From Glyphotaelius pellucidus (lineage: Eukaryota; Arthropoda; Insecta; Trichoptera; Limnephilidae): a stretch of DNA of 64,000 nt. The DNA is taken from the NCBI GenBank assembly GCA_936435175.1, contig OW386554.1:24628944-24692943 (forward strand), given 5' to 3'. Below the pieces are notes generated by a model. It was not told where the DNA came from, ran no database searches, and saw nothing but the letters and a program-made list of their open reading frames with translations. The translations under genes were made by a program, and so were the position numbers. Positions 1 to 10,989 of the stretch are shown here, piece after piece; the stretch's first letter is position 1; each line of letters begins with the position of its first letter.

Positions 1-323
1 TGGTTATTAAGCGCTAAAAATCCCAAAACGGTGTAAAACTGACTTTTAGAGCAAACCAAAATGGTAATAAACTGCCATTTAGCACTGAAGTTTTCAAAAA
101 ACCTCAAAACGTTGAAAAACTGCCATTTAGCGCATAAAAAGTAAAAGTGGTTGTTAGCTGTCATTTAGCGCCTAAATATTAAAAATCTCTCATCGGTGAA
201 AAACTGCCGTTAAGCGCGAAAAACGACAAATTTTTTATTAACTGCCTAACACTGAGGTCGTCAAAAAACTCAAAACGTTGAAAATCTGTCATTTAGCGTC
301 TCAAAAGTCAAAATGTTTATTAA

Positions 324-532
324 CTACCGTTCCTCTTTACCCAGAACACTAATGGAAGGAAACGATTACACCAAGTGAGTGGACATCTTCAGTTTATCTT
401 TAAAGAAATATAAAATATTGTTACTGAGGCAGTTCAGCTATATACAATAAATATTGTATTTCTTTCCATTCATATGTAAAAGTCCAAAAAAGGGCGTTAA
501 TCAATAAATAATTAAATAAATAAATAAATTAA
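324..532 (+). mobile_element. LINE 3' end fragment in satellite A
   Basis: This segment closely matches 45430-45608: both carry the stretch CTCTTT(A/G)CCCAGAA(C/T)ACTAATGGA, the phrase GTGGACATCTTCA(G/A)TTTATC and a tail of repeated AATA units. It corresponds to the last codons of a LINE reverse-transcriptase ORF plus the 3' tail. It lies inside satellite A, so it inserted into the array or was captured during array growth. Confidence 0.65.
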
Positions 533-1522
533 GCGCTAAAATGGTGAAAAACTGCCGTTTAACGAAAAAAATTCGATTTTTTTGTCTGCCATTTACCACT
601 GAAGCCTTCAAACGACCTCAAAATGGTGAAAATCTGCCATTTAGCGTCCCTGTAATAAAACGACGTTACGTTTAGAGTTTTTATTTATTACTTTCACATA
701 AATTACATAGATGTCAGCACTAGGCTTATATTGTTGATATTATTACAACAGTCCCAAACGTCAAAATGGTTATTAACTGCCATTTAGAGCTAAATCTCAA
801 ACAAACCCAAAATGTATCAAAACTATCATTTAGTGCATAAAACATCAAAATGGTTATTAACACCCATTTAGCGCTTAAATAGTCAAACAACCTCAAAACG
901 GTCAATACAGCGTCTCAAAATTTATTAATTGTTATTAACTGCCACTTTGCACAGAAGTCATCAAAAAATCTCAAAACCTTTAAAATCTGCTATTTAACGT
1001 CTCAAACTCCAAAATGGTTATTAACTGCTATTAAGCGCTAAAATCGTCAAAAATCCTGAAAAACTGCCGTTTACAGCAAAAAGAGTAAAAGTGGTTATTA
1101 ACTGCCATTTATCGCCTAAATAGATAAAAAACCTCTAATCGGTGAAAAACTGCCGTTTAGCGCGAAAAACGCCCAAATTTTTATTTTCTGCCATTTAACT
1201 TTAAAAACCACAATGGTAAAAAACTGCCGATTAGCGCAAAAAAACGCCAAAACGGTTATTAAAAACACCTCAAAAAGGCAAAAAACTGCCATTTAGCGCT
1301 TAAATAGATACAACACCTTAAAACGGTGAAAACCTGCCATTTAACGTCTATTAAGAAAAAAACGGTTATTAAGAGCTAAAATCGTCAAAAAACCTCAAAA
1401 AACCTCAAAACGGTGAAATACAGCCGTTCAGCACAAGCCAAAATGGTTATAAACTATCATTTAGCCCAGAAGTCGTCAAAAAAACTCAAAACCCCGAAAA
1501 GCTGCCATTTATTAAATACCAA

Positions 1523-1870
1523 GGAAACTCTCTTTGTTCTATAGATCGGTTATTCATCAAAAAAAACTTTTTGGCACGGCTAATTCGTTTACCACGAATC
1601 TCTTTTTTTATGAAAAACGCACATTTACACGGAAACAGTCTCTTTTCAATGGATCAACCTGAAAAAAGACTGTTTCCAAAAAAAATTTTGGCTCTGCGAG
1701 GTCATTTACCACGAAAATCAGTATTTTTTTATGCGTAACTGACATTTAAATGGAAACTCTCTTTATTCAACTGAAAGGTTTTTTTATCATAAAAGCTTTT
1801 TTGGCACGGCGAGGTCATTAACCACTTAAATCTGTTTTTCACGCAAAAGGACATTTACATGAAAGCTGCT
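1523..1870 (+). repeat. ~110-bp tandem repeat (satellite B), three units
   Basis: Three head-to-tail units begin with GGAAAC at about 1523, 1631 and 1752, with lengths of about 108, 121 and 109 bp. Each contains TTTTTGGCACGGC or a variant, then a CATTTACCACGAA-type motif and an ACATTTACA(C/T) motif just before the next unit. Two further units lie at 3091-3250. The family is distinct from satellite A, in which it is embedded. Confidence 0.8.
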
Positions 1871-2517
1871 TTTTTTTCGTAAACCCCAAAATGGTAATTA
1901 ACTGCCATTTAGCACTGAAGTCGTCAAAAATCCTCAAAACGGCTAAAAACTGCCGTTTAGCGCAAGCTAAAATGGTTATTAACTGCCATTTAACACAGAA
2001 GTAGTCAAAAATCCTTAAAACCTGAAAATCTGCATCTTAAACATCAATTTTATTAAGCGCTAAAATCGTCAAAAAAACCTTTAAAAGGTGAAAAACTGCC
2101 GTTTAGTGCCAAAAAAAGTAAAAATGGTTATTAACTGCCATTTAGCGCTTAAATAAATAAAATAAATCAGTGTGCAATTAACACTCAGTAGAAGTGAAAC
2201 TAGAAAGATGTCGCTTTTTTTGTTTTGCCTGTTTATTTTAAAATGGTTTGAAAATTGGATTTTGCAAAAATTCGAGTGCAGTTAGCACGCGGCAGAAACG
2301 AAACTTTACCAAAACAATCTCAACCAAGGAGCCTTGTAAAGTGAGGTCATAATCAAAGCGCAGTGAACAGGCCAATGAGCGCGGACCTCAAGTCGTTTCC
2401 GTTTTATATCTCTACCAATAGGAACCTTCATAGGAGTATAATGCTTCGCAGGTGCTGTACGCGTCTTTTTTCGTTTCATTCAAAATTCGAATCGCCAACC
2501 TTCCTTAGCCCCTAAGG

Positions 2518-2769
2518 AAGTTTCACTTCAAAATAAAAATGTTTACTTTTTTGGGATTTTATAGGATCCGAACCCAGGACGCCTGAATGTCTGGCCGCTA
2601 TATTCGTTACGCGCTTTACGTCGCTGGAATATGGCAGGCTTGCGTGAGACCGAGGATTTACCGTATTGTATTAGAACCGAGTACCCATGAAATAATAAAT
2701 TTTAGTGACGTATTCCCGTTTCACAGAGTTTCAAATCACAACGGGGCTGTAAAAGTTTCACTTCAAAAT
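2518..2769 (-). mobile_element. tRNA-like SINE insertion with 17-bp flanking direct repeats
   Basis: The 17-bp sequence AAGTTTCACTTCAAAAT occurs at 2518-2534 and again at 2753-2769, bracketing about 218 bp. Inside, on the minus strand near 2562-2640, there is a tRNA-like stretch with a B-box-like GGGTTCGGATCC and an upstream A-box-like segment. Flanking duplications of this size are typical of target-primed reverse transcription, so a SINE is the simplest reading. The tRNA-like part lies in the middle of the insert rather than at one end, which is unexplained. Confidence 0.5.
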
Positions 2770-3085
2770 CTCAAATCGGTGAAAAACTGCCGTTTAGCGC
2801 GAAAAACGCCTAAATGGTTATTAACTGCCATTTAAATAGATAAAAAAAACTCAAAACGAAGAAAATCTGCCATTTATTTTGCAAACGTCAAAATAGTTAT
2901 TAAGCGCTAAAATCGTCAAAAGACCTCAAAACGGTGAAAAACTGCTGCGGTGAAGACGCTAAATGGCAGATTTTTACCGTTTTGAGGTTCTTTGTCTATT
3001 TAAGTGCTAAATGGCATAAAATAATCATTTTGGCTTGCGCTAAATGGCAGATTTTCACCGTTTTGAGTTTTTTGAAGATTTTATC
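2755..3085. repeat. Satellite A resumes, then runs inverted
   Basis: From 2755 to about 2945 the satellite A core is in the same orientation as at 1-2160. From about 2946 to 3075 the same core appears reverse-complemented (GCTAAATGGCAGATTTT, ACCGTTTTGAG). This part of the array was therefore inverted. Open frames across it are artefacts of the repeat. Confidence 0.75.
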
Positions 3086-3090
3086 GTGCA

Positions 3091-3250
3091 AAACGGACAT
3101 TTACATGGAAACTGTCTTTTTCAACGGAAAGGTTATTTTCATAAAAAAACTTTTTATGGACGGCTAGGTCATTTACCACGAAAATCTGTTTGAATGGAAA
3201 ACGGACATTTACATGGAAACTGTCTATATTCAATGGAAAGTTTATTTATC
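3091..3250 (+). repeat. Satellite B, two units
   Basis: Units begin with GGAAACTGTCT at 3107 and 3215, a period of 108 bp. This matches the spacing and motifs of the block at 1523-1870 (CATTTACCACGAAAATCTG, GGACATTTACAT). The second unit is cut off at about 3250. Confidence 0.75.
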
Positions 3251-4560
3251 CCCCCTATCCGACGAAAACATGTGAGAGGGTCCTTTTGATTAAGGAGCTG
3301 CCTAGACCGGTGGATGACAGATGTCAAGTTGACAGATTCAGTACAAAAAAATGTGCATTCCGTTGCTGCTCTCTAATTCATCTTACCCCCTCTCCAACAT
3401 AGGAAGAAATATTTGATAGCGTCGTTTGGAGGTACAAAAGATAAGCGCTCGCGATTTACAGATATTTGCTGGCGGTTTTATAGCTAGCTGTGTGTGAACG
3501 AGCTTTAAGCCAAACATAATTTAAAGGCTTGACAGCCGGTGCTTTGAATTATTAATTACTACTAGGTAGGTACTAATTGATTCAATGAACTGCACCGTGA
3601 TGACCCACATCAGAATTTTCCATTTTCCACCCTCCTCACTGGCGACCAAAATCGTTCAAGAAAAGTTAAGCGATATCCATTATTATTCTATCTAATAATT
3701 AGCCAAAGTAATCGAATATGTTACCTGTTCACCTTAATTAGATATATTTACATTTTCAATTACTTATCTTCATTTTATTCTTTCTATTTTATTTTTATTT
3801 CAACTTGCATTTCCAGTTTATATACCTATAAATAAGTAGTAAAAAAATGTTCCAAGTATAAATCATGTCAGTTGAATTTTAAAGTAATCTGTTTCATTTA
3901 TATATATCTTATTATTTAGAATGAAAAGCATTCATTTCTTATTTTAAAACTTCAGAAAATTGCATTAACAGCCCAAAAATTGCATATTTCACGTTTTTCT
4001 CGTGACGATAGCAAAATTCGCGTTGATCGTATTGAAATAAAAATTTCGCGTAAAATTCGCATTATCGCAAATGCGATTTCAGGTCTTTGCTAAACTTATT
4101 GCTCAACTCAATTTGGTCGCGGAAAGTGTTTGCTTTGCTGTTGCCAGTCGCTCCCGATAACAACGTCTGGAAAATATCCGGAAACCCATTTCCGTTTTCC
4201 GCCTTAGCTACTCCCACTGAGATACTCACCGAGAATACAACAATGGAAACTGTGTCAAGGAAACAGGAAGGGCCTCCATATTGCAACGATTTTTATTCTA
4301 TTTGAATAAGGCTGTTGATACAAGAACATGAACAAAGGAAAGTGTTTGAACAACGATTGTCTAGATCTAGGTGTACGATGAACTACAAATGGAATTATAG
4401 ATAAATTTGGAAGTAAGTACCTACTTTGTGAGAAGTTGAAAATACACTTGTTGTTTTATGAAGTCATAAATAGAAGAACAATGGAGATCGACCATTGACC
4501 ATTATTAGTATGAAACCTAGCCCACCACGCGTCTCGCCAACGTTTCAACCTATACGCTGT
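3251..4560. other. No recognised gene
   Basis: Mostly AT-rich sequence. The segment 4080-4305 is noticeably less AT-rich and is open on both strands for over 70 codons (plus 4087-4305, minus 4286-4062). Neither translation was recognised. It could be a captured exon or an element fragment. Confidence 0.4.
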
Positions 4561-4562
4561 GC

Positions 4563-4599
4563 AGCGCCCTTGAGGTGATTTTTCACAAAAACGGCACTC
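4563..4599 (+). repeat. Short dispersed AGCGCC...GGCGCT-type repeat
   Basis: The unit begins AGCGCCCTTGAGGTGATTT and continues TCACAAAAACGGC. It recurs at 26531-26566 (+) and, inverted, at 15603-15638. The best-preserved copies begin AGCGCC and end GGCGCT, so the ends are inverted hexamers. Origin unknown. Confidence 0.6.
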
Positions 4600-4890
4600 T
4601 ACAAATTATCCAACTATTATTATTATTATACAAAACGCATAACTTTTATTGACTCTGCCGCTTTGATAGTACGTGGAGCATGGTCGTAGCTTGTAAATAA
4701 ACAGCACGTTTCCATGCCGTATCTATCTACCATTGTTTCTATTGTTTATCTATGTATGGATGGATATAAACTCGACATGTGATATTTCAACTGATAACAG
4801 AGATTTTGGAAAGTCAGTTATTTCATTGAAGAAGATACTAGTAAATTTAAACAAAAATGTAAAAAAGAACAAGACACAGAAAAATAAAGT

Positions 4891-5395
4891 GGTAACGGTC
4901 GCAACTGGGACTTGAACCCGGTTGCGTATTTCCAAACCCTATACCGATTCACTCGCGGTAGCGACAATTTACATTTTCTATATAAAAATTCAAATAATAA
5001 GAAATAAAATTATTAATTTCTAATATTCACTTTGAAAAGATTATTTTATCTAGATTTTAAACAATTTTTCTTTTTGCAAACTGATAAAAAATAATCAATA
5101 TAGAAGTATATTTACAAAATATGGGAACAATATGAAAATTTTAATATTTGGATATAAAATTATTTATTTCTAGTGTACACACTGTAAAGATTAATTTAGA
5201 TAGATTTTAGAACAATTTTTTTTTTCAAAGTGATAAAAAATAACCAATATAGAGGTGTAAAATAAATTAAATTAAATTAAAATGTAAATTGCTTCTACAG
5301 CGACTGATCCGGTATAGGTTTTGGAAATACGCAACCCGGTTGTTCTTGTCTTACCGGACAAACGCGTTAACCAATTCGGCCATTGGAATATCTTA
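4891..5395. mobile_element. Foldback element with tRNA-like ends and internal tandem duplication
   Basis: On the minus strand 4894-4970 resembles a tRNA: a GGGTTCAAGTCCC B-box-like motif and ends that could pair as an acceptor stem (six of seven positions). The plus strand at 5297-5345 repeats the same core (GGTATAGG, then TTTGGAAATACGCAAC), giving inverted ends. The right end continues into a minus-strand A-box-like segment, GGCCGAATTGGTTAACGCG, at about 5360-5390. Between the ends an AT-rich segment is duplicated in tandem (about 5003-5118 and 5151-5255, unit ~147 bp). Probably SINE-derived; not a functional tRNA. Confidence 0.55.
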
Positions 5396-5689
5396 TTAGT
5401 CATTTTGTCAATCTCATTTTTCAAATTCGGAAGTAACAATCTTATCTTCGACTAAGTTGTAAAGAATTGGTTTGTAATCCAGATATTGTACCCGATTAGC
5501 ATATCCGATTTTATTTATATGGGACACCATTAACTTTTTCTGAAATGAATATTCAATTTTAGTTGTAAAAACTCTTGTTAAAATAATTTTTGAAGGTTAT
5601 ACCCATCAATTTAATTTATCATTTAAGTTGAAGATAATACTAATAAATCTAAACTAAAATATGGAATAAATGAAAACAAATAACTTTGT

Positions 5690-5792
5690 GTGCACCACTA
5701 TTTATTCAAATAAATTATTTGTTTTCATTTATTAATAATGACGCCACAAAGTGAATTTGCAAAGTTTGAAGAATATGGAAATATAAACTAAT
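5690..5792 (+). mobile_element. Penelope-like element terminal fragment
   Basis: ACTTTGTGTGCACCACTATTT, then TTTTCATTTATTAATAATGACGCCACAAAGTGAATTTGC, matches the outer part of the Penelope-like terminus at 13930-14010 (minus strand there). Only the end of the terminal repeat remains; no coding sequence accompanies it. Confidence 0.6.
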
Positions 5793-5799
5793 ATATTTT

Positions 5800-6830
5800 A
5801 TTTTTCTGTGATTTGTTATTTATCATATTTTCGTTTAGACTAGATAATTTGTATTATCTCCTACCTATATATTACCTTGATGGATAAAATATTGTTTTTT
5901 TTATAATAAGAGTTATTTTAATAAAAAAATATAAGTCTTTTATTCGTGATATTTCGTGAATAATGGCAATTATCAATCTCATCTACACTATAAGCCATGA
6001 ATGGATGTATGGCATTGTCAAAATAGTTCCATTAAATTTTCACGTATGTAGTTGTTAATCACATCATTATAATTTCGAGTATTTCACGTTCTATTCAATT
6101 AGCATCACTTCTCTAAACAATAATTATCAGATAATCGTCAGATATTTACCAATAATAAACGTGGTGTATTTAAATATCTTCATTATCTCTAATTGTCGTT
6201 ACTAATTACACCCCGACGTAGATGCTTCAGCTGAGTTCATAATCACAATCACTAATAACGTAATAACACTGCGTCACGGTAATCTCACAACACAATACTT
6301 CTAAAATAGCCACTGTACTAAAATAACATAACACTCAAACCTCATTATGATTGCAGTTTTTTTTTAATTGACCCAGGTTCACGAGCTTCAAGAACTATAT
6401 GAAAATAACATGACAGGAAAAGAAAATACAACAACTCTATACTTATGTATACTAGCAGTTAAAAACCCGCTCCGCAGGCCTTTGCTAACCCTGAGGGCGG
6501 ATTTTAAATCGACTTCGCGCGGTTAGTGTTGGTGGCCATTTTAAAAATCCAATAGAAAGTGGTTCCAAAACTAGCCCGTCCCTCGGATCCACTGTCATCC
6601 TCTGATAGCTAGTCACCGGGACAGGCAATGACGTCATATGTAGTTTATAGTCGCTTGATACTATTATTCACAGCTGATACTACAAATTCACAAATTCGTA
6701 GCACTTATACCTGCCTGAGGCACACCCCCTTGCCACCTGATAACAGAAGTGGCGACGTCTTTCAACGAATTCTTGAATTCGAAACCGAATTACAAAGGTA
6801 GCTTGGTTTTAAAGTTAACGTACACAGATG
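5800..6830. other. No recognised gene
   Basis: AT-rich DNA to about 6450, then a more GC-balanced part (6460-6830) that runs into the hammerhead-bearing Penelope-type terminus at 6838. The GC-balanced part may be the rest of that element's terminal region, but no coding sequence was found in it. Confidence 0.4.
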
Positions 6831-6837
6831 ATGAGAC

Positions 6838-6925
6838 TCATCTGCCCTGATGATGGACACTGTAACGCTGTCCGAAACGTAGGCTAAAGAAGGAGGTAGC
6901 GAAACACGGCATAACACCCCAAAAA
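6838..6925 (+). mobile_element. Penelope-type terminus with hammerhead-like core
   Basis: The hammerhead ribozyme core elements occur in order: CTGATGA (6847-6853), a GGACA/TGTCC stem (6855-6859 with 6869-6873), then GAAAC (6874-6878). The downstream sequence (AAGAAGGAGGTAGCGAAACACGGCATAACA) is shared with an inverted copy at 36060-36150, and a decayed copy lies near 59446. Hammerhead motifs in the terminal repeats of Penelope-like elements are established knowledge. Assignment to that class here is by this motif; no GIY-YIG or RT sequence is nearby. Confidence 0.6.
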
Positions 6926-6929
6926 CAAT

Positions 6930-8220
6930 AACAAAAACAGTTACGTCTTAATAAATTTGTATCTAACATAAGATTAAACATAAACTTGTTCCGGTTGTGT
7001 TACTAAAATATTTATATTATGCATACACAAAAGACAATTGGCCATCAATTTCCTGCTTTTTATTTTCTATCATAGTTATATGAGAAAGATCAAGTCAGTA
7101 ATACATAAAATCCATTATTGATGCTCAGGGACTGAAATAACGTAAAAAACACGATTGTAAAAGCATTTGTTACGAAGTCGATATTAGATGCTCTAACGAA
7201 TTAAAGAGTGGACATGCCAGCTATTATTTATTCTATTGTGCATTGTCTAGGATCTCTTGAAAGGCGCGAATGGATATAAAAAGGGTTAAAAATTCTTAAC
7301 AAAACCAGAAAAAAATGCATTTAGATTTTAGAGATCCTATATTATGAAAATAAAACAAATTCTACATTATTATCTGAAATTGCTGTAGGTTACTATCTAA
7401 CCCACGATCGCGGCAAAAAACAAATCGTTACCAGCTGTTCTTGATTGCATTATTCAAAAAGATACAACAGGACGGGGGGCTTGGCATGAAAAAAGCTTTA
7501 CAAGTGAACATTAAGCATGATTGTGTATTACGAGGTATTATAGCCGAAGGGTGGAAGCCTTATTACTGGTAACCATATGATTTACACGTCACGAGAGTAG
7601 ATGCAAGATAAAAGCGGAATAAAGTATAGGTACGGGGGTACCATCGCTACCATTCATAACAGGTATGGCAACCCTTTTGTTCGACTAGCCACTTTTTTAT
7701 GTATGTTTTTTGAAATATTATGACAAAAATGCGTTACTTTTGATGAATCTATGCACACTTCTCAGAAAACAGTGTTTTAGCTTTTAAAAAAGGCGGAAAA
7801 CAATGATTTTTAATAATAAGATTAGGTAGTCCTAAGATTTCTTCTATCAAAATTCTTAAAATTTAGTTACCAGATTAACAGATAGCTTTGCAAAAAAGTT
7901 TTTAGTTTAGGATATTTAAAGAGTGATTAAATGTATCTACTGTTTGAGAAATTTAATTCAATGGCACCACTCCTCTTGTTATGCTACGCTGTGTTAAAAC
8001 GTCTGTTCTGCCGTGTGGTATCTTGAACAAGTTATGGCGACGATCATCAATACGCTGATCGTCAACAGCCATTTAGGAGTTACTCAAAAATTACTACTGA
8101 TGATTCATTATTCCAGCATTTCTGAATAATTAATGATTTTTGCTTTATGCTGTGCGATGGGTCTTTTTTAATTCAATATCAACTTTCGACTAAGTTGCGC
8201 CATCTTTTGGGCCGGTTAGT
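6930..8220. other. No recognised gene
   Basis: AT-rich intergenic-looking DNA. A short segment at about 7970-8060 (ACCACTCCTCTTGTTATGC and GCCGTGTGGT) has a weak relative at 28610-28690, suggesting an old dispersed repeat. Confidence 0.4.
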
Positions 8221-8496
8221 AGCCAATTTTATTTTTGGTTTATTGAAGATTGAACCTTCCTCCCTAGGGACTGGCTCTTAAATATCTGTGAAGTTTTAAA
8301 ACGTATAAATAAACTGTATTTATTGTACTGTACTAAATTGTATTTATTTTTATTTTCTTTTAAAAGACTGATTGGAGTCAACACCGCAAACAACTGAGCC
8401 AAAAAATCACAAAATCCCAAATGGATAGTACTTACATCTATTTCATATTTTAATTGCTGTAACATCATCCAACTTCAGAAAAGTTCCAGATATTAC

Positions 8497-8767
8497 CACA
8501 TTGATAGAATGTATTATCATCGACATGTCTACTTGCGGTGTTTCCGCTCGATCGGATATTGTGAAGTGGGTTAATTTCCACTTCCAAGATTGCACTTCGT
8601 TCGTACAAATAAAATCGAAATTCAAATGATGTATTAAAAAAATATCCGTTGTCATATGTTATATCTACGGAGCAACTTCCATTGAAACAAAACTGCCTTC
8701 CCATCTGTCGCATTAGGTATTTAAGTTTATCTCCCAAACGCGTTGGGGAATCACATACCGTTGTGTT
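8497..8767 (-). CDS. Candidate orphan exon, unknown protein
   Basis: On the minus strand an open segment of 90 codons lies between a possible splice acceptor (TTTTAG, ending at 8768) and a possible donor (GTAATA at 8496-8491). The peptide includes CFNGSCSVDITYDNG and several aromatic and acidic residues, with four cysteines spread along it. This composition would suit an extracellular domain. It does not resemble the LINE, Penelope or SINE sequences in this window. The acceptor's polypyrimidine tract is weak, and no partner exon was found on either side, so this may be a chance frame. No function is proposed. Confidence 0.25.
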
Positions 8768-9054
8768 CTAAAATTTTGTGTGTTTAGATGGACTCAAAAT
8801 ATGTTCAAGGTGACCTGGACTACCGCTTAACCTTGATCTTGTTATTGACTTAATTGGCTCATAATATTGACTTAATTAGTCCATAATAATGGAACAGATG
8901 TTTCAAAATAAATCTAGCGAGGAATAAATGCCTTCTCGGGTAAACAAATGAAACAATCCAATATTATCAAAAAAAAAAAAACAATTCCTGAATCAAATCT
9001 GGAACGTCGGCAACGGGTTGCTCACAGCTGGTTTAAGTACAGGGGAAGGGAGGA

Positions 9055-9454
9055 TTTTTTTTTTTACAGTTAATACCGCACAAGAGTCCCAACTGCTCCC
9101 GTCTGGAGCCAGTGAGACTATGGCATACCCAATCGGGGTATGTTGTGAGGCTGAAGGTAATGGGGAGGGGAAGGAGATAGGGAAGAGGAAGGTGGGGAAG
9201 TACCTGGCTATTCAGATCTGGTCACTAAACACGGCTAAAGCCATTTCAAGCAACGTTTCAATTCTGAATGGTGGTCTTACACCAGGGCGATAATGATAGT
9301 ATCTTCCACTCTGGAACGTGCCGCAAATACACTATTTATTATTTTAAATGATAACACAAATTAATCAAATAAAATTTATTTGCGCACGCCGGGTTCGAAC
9401 CCGCGACCTTCGGATTGTGAGTCGAGAGTCTTGCCTCGGGACCACGGAGGCCGT
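9055..9454 (-). mobile_element. Full-length tRNA-derived SINE (SINE-1)
   Basis: Read on the minus strand, the element starts with a tRNA-like head (about 9454-9383). Its B-box is GGTTCGAACCC (9401-9391) and its A-box-like segment lies just 5' of that. A ~300-bp body follows, with motifs GCCACGTTCCAGAGTGGAAGA-like, CCAGATCTGAATAGCCAGG and CTCCAGACGGGAGCAGTTGG. It ends in an A-rich tail (T run at 9055-9065 on the plus strand). This is the best-preserved copy of the family; others are at 25648, 29102, 55418, 57461, 58041 and 61507. Confidence 0.85.
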
Positions 9455-9574
9455 CGATGAATACTTTTATTTATGGCTCTATCTTCTTTTGATTTTTTAA
9501 CTGTGTCCAATATTTCCCTTTAATGTTCCCATTTAAGTTACCCGAAACTGACGACCCATGATGTAATTTTTTCA

Positions 9575-9725
9575 CAGGGGTAGGTAAAGAGGATGGACCA
9601 CATCACAATTTTGTCAAGAGATAAAGGGCCACGCTTCATTCACATTCATATACTGTCTCATTTGAATTCTTTTGCTGACTTTTGACATGACCCGACTCAA
9701 GTGTTTCGCCGTGTTTTTCTTTACA
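9575..9725 (-). mobile_element. LINE 3' coding fragment
   Basis: The segment resembles 63665-63830: both contain CAGGGGTAGGTA(A/G)AGAGGA(T/C)GGACC, CACATTCATA and GACTTTTGACATG(A/G)CCCGACTC. At 63.7 kb the minus-strand translation has the GRPRKTWHDQV motif typical of LINE C-termini, so this is a decayed fragment of the same family. Confidence 0.6.
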
Positions 9726-9984
9726 GCTATATATATACGTAGGTTGGGTTGTTTCCCAGAAATTCAAATAAATGTAACATTATCATTAAATAGCCTATAG
9801 CCATTGTGTTTTTCATTATTTGAAGCACCTCGGCGTGTTACATTTGGAATCGTATTCCTCACGCAGAGTGCGATGAGGTAGGATGTTTTCATTTATGTAA
9901 AAAAAAAACATAACCAAAAAGCAGGTTTTTTTAATTTTTTTTTTTTAACATTGAGCACCCTTATAAACGTTTTCCGATCATAGT

Positions 9985-10240
9985 CTAAAGAAATAATTTA
10001 CCACATTATGCATAAAAGGTTTTTAAGTAGGAAATTTTGCACTTCAAAGCATTTTTATAGGCATGAAACTTTATTTTTACCAGGCTTATAAAAAGGCGTT
10101 TTGCAAAAAATACTCGTTTAAAGCAAAGGTCAATGTGAGCACTATTCGTAGAGCATCGTTTAAAATTTCTAAGCGATCAAATTTTCCTGAAAACATACGA
10201 TTTAACATTACTTCACAGTACATCGCCGCCGAATCTTGGT
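9985..10240 (+). repeat. Dispersed repeat C, copy 1
   Basis: Shares an ordered series of motifs with 35668-35960 and 38015-38320: CACATTAT, TTTTGCACTT..., a GGCTTATAAAAAG-type motif and AAGC(G/A)(A/G)TCAAATTTTC. All three copies have the same orientation. A 74-codon open frame at 10063-10287 is not preserved in the other copies, so it is not called as a gene. Confidence 0.6.
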
Positions 10241-10299
10241 TGTTTTCTAAAATGAAAACTCGATTAAAAACATTAACTTACTTGTAATAACGTTTCATT

Positions 10300-10985
10300 T
10301 CTTACCGAAAAATTATTCAAAGTGCACTTTATTAACGCGGAATGGTGTTTATCCTCATGTCATTTATTAAAAGTGTATTCGAGTGCTAACGCAACGCAAT
10401 GTTAAAACGGAATTCGGTCAACCGCAGTCGGGGAGAGCCACGATATTAGCTTACAATTTTCGCAAAAAATTACATAGCACAAAGGAATGTTGTATTAAAT
10501 TGGGAAACGCATTGCTGTAAAAGCGTATTATTTCGTAGTAAATTGAAGCAGTTGTTGTCATGATGAATGGATAATATAAATCAGCATCAGATTAGAGAGA
10601 GATTCAAAACAAAGGGATTAATGTGGGAAATTAAAAAAACAGGGACAGATGTTAAGAATGACTACGACTCAATATCATTTTCATTTATTCAGTTTAAAAT
10701 GGAACAATAATTTATTATCTAATAACAAATTTTTTAACGTTAGCTCCACAGAGCATTGTTTAATTTCTCTCAAGGCCTAAGTCATCTTCCGGTTTGCGCG
10801 GCCCTTTTCGGCCCGTTTTATACAAATCTTAATTTCGGATTTGAAATCAAAATACCCAACCAAACTAAAAAATTATTTTTTTTAATCAAAAGGTATACTT
10901 AAAATTTAGTACGGATGAGAGCTACTTTGTGCTTTAAATTGTAAGATATAGGTCATTAAAGATTTTAATTTTCATGATTTTAGAG
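10300..10985. other. No recognised gene
   Basis: AT-rich with one GC-balanced stretch near 10780-10830 (TCTTCCGGTTTGCGCGG). No repeat partner or conserved frame was seen. Confidence 0.4.
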
Positions 10986-10989
10986 GCAA

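Larger units (their letters stand above)
1..2160. repeat. Degenerate satellite array (satellite A), interrupted
   Basis: The stretch is dominated by alternating half-units of about 38-42 bp. One type reads roughly AAAATGGTTATTAACTGCC followed by ATTTAGC; the other reads CCTCAAAACGGTGAAAAACT followed by GCCGTTTAGCGC. Both end in the shared core CTGCC(A/G)TTTAGCGC, so two half-units make an ~80-bp dimer. Copies are strongly diverged and the array is interrupted by a LINE tail (about 324-532), an unrelated segment (about 655-760) and a second tandem family (about 1523-1870). No coding function is seen; the open frames here are repeat translation. Confidence 0.85.

Noticed and set aside
1..2160. 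Regular repeats with variable spacers, CRISPR-like at first sight
   Set aside because: Unit copies are highly diverged, the spacers are themselves repeats, and the surrounding DNA is clearly animal.
4891..4970. Functional tRNA gene on the minus strand
   Set aside because: Acceptor stem is plausible, but the D and anticodon arms do not fold properly; tRNA-derived repeat is the better reading.
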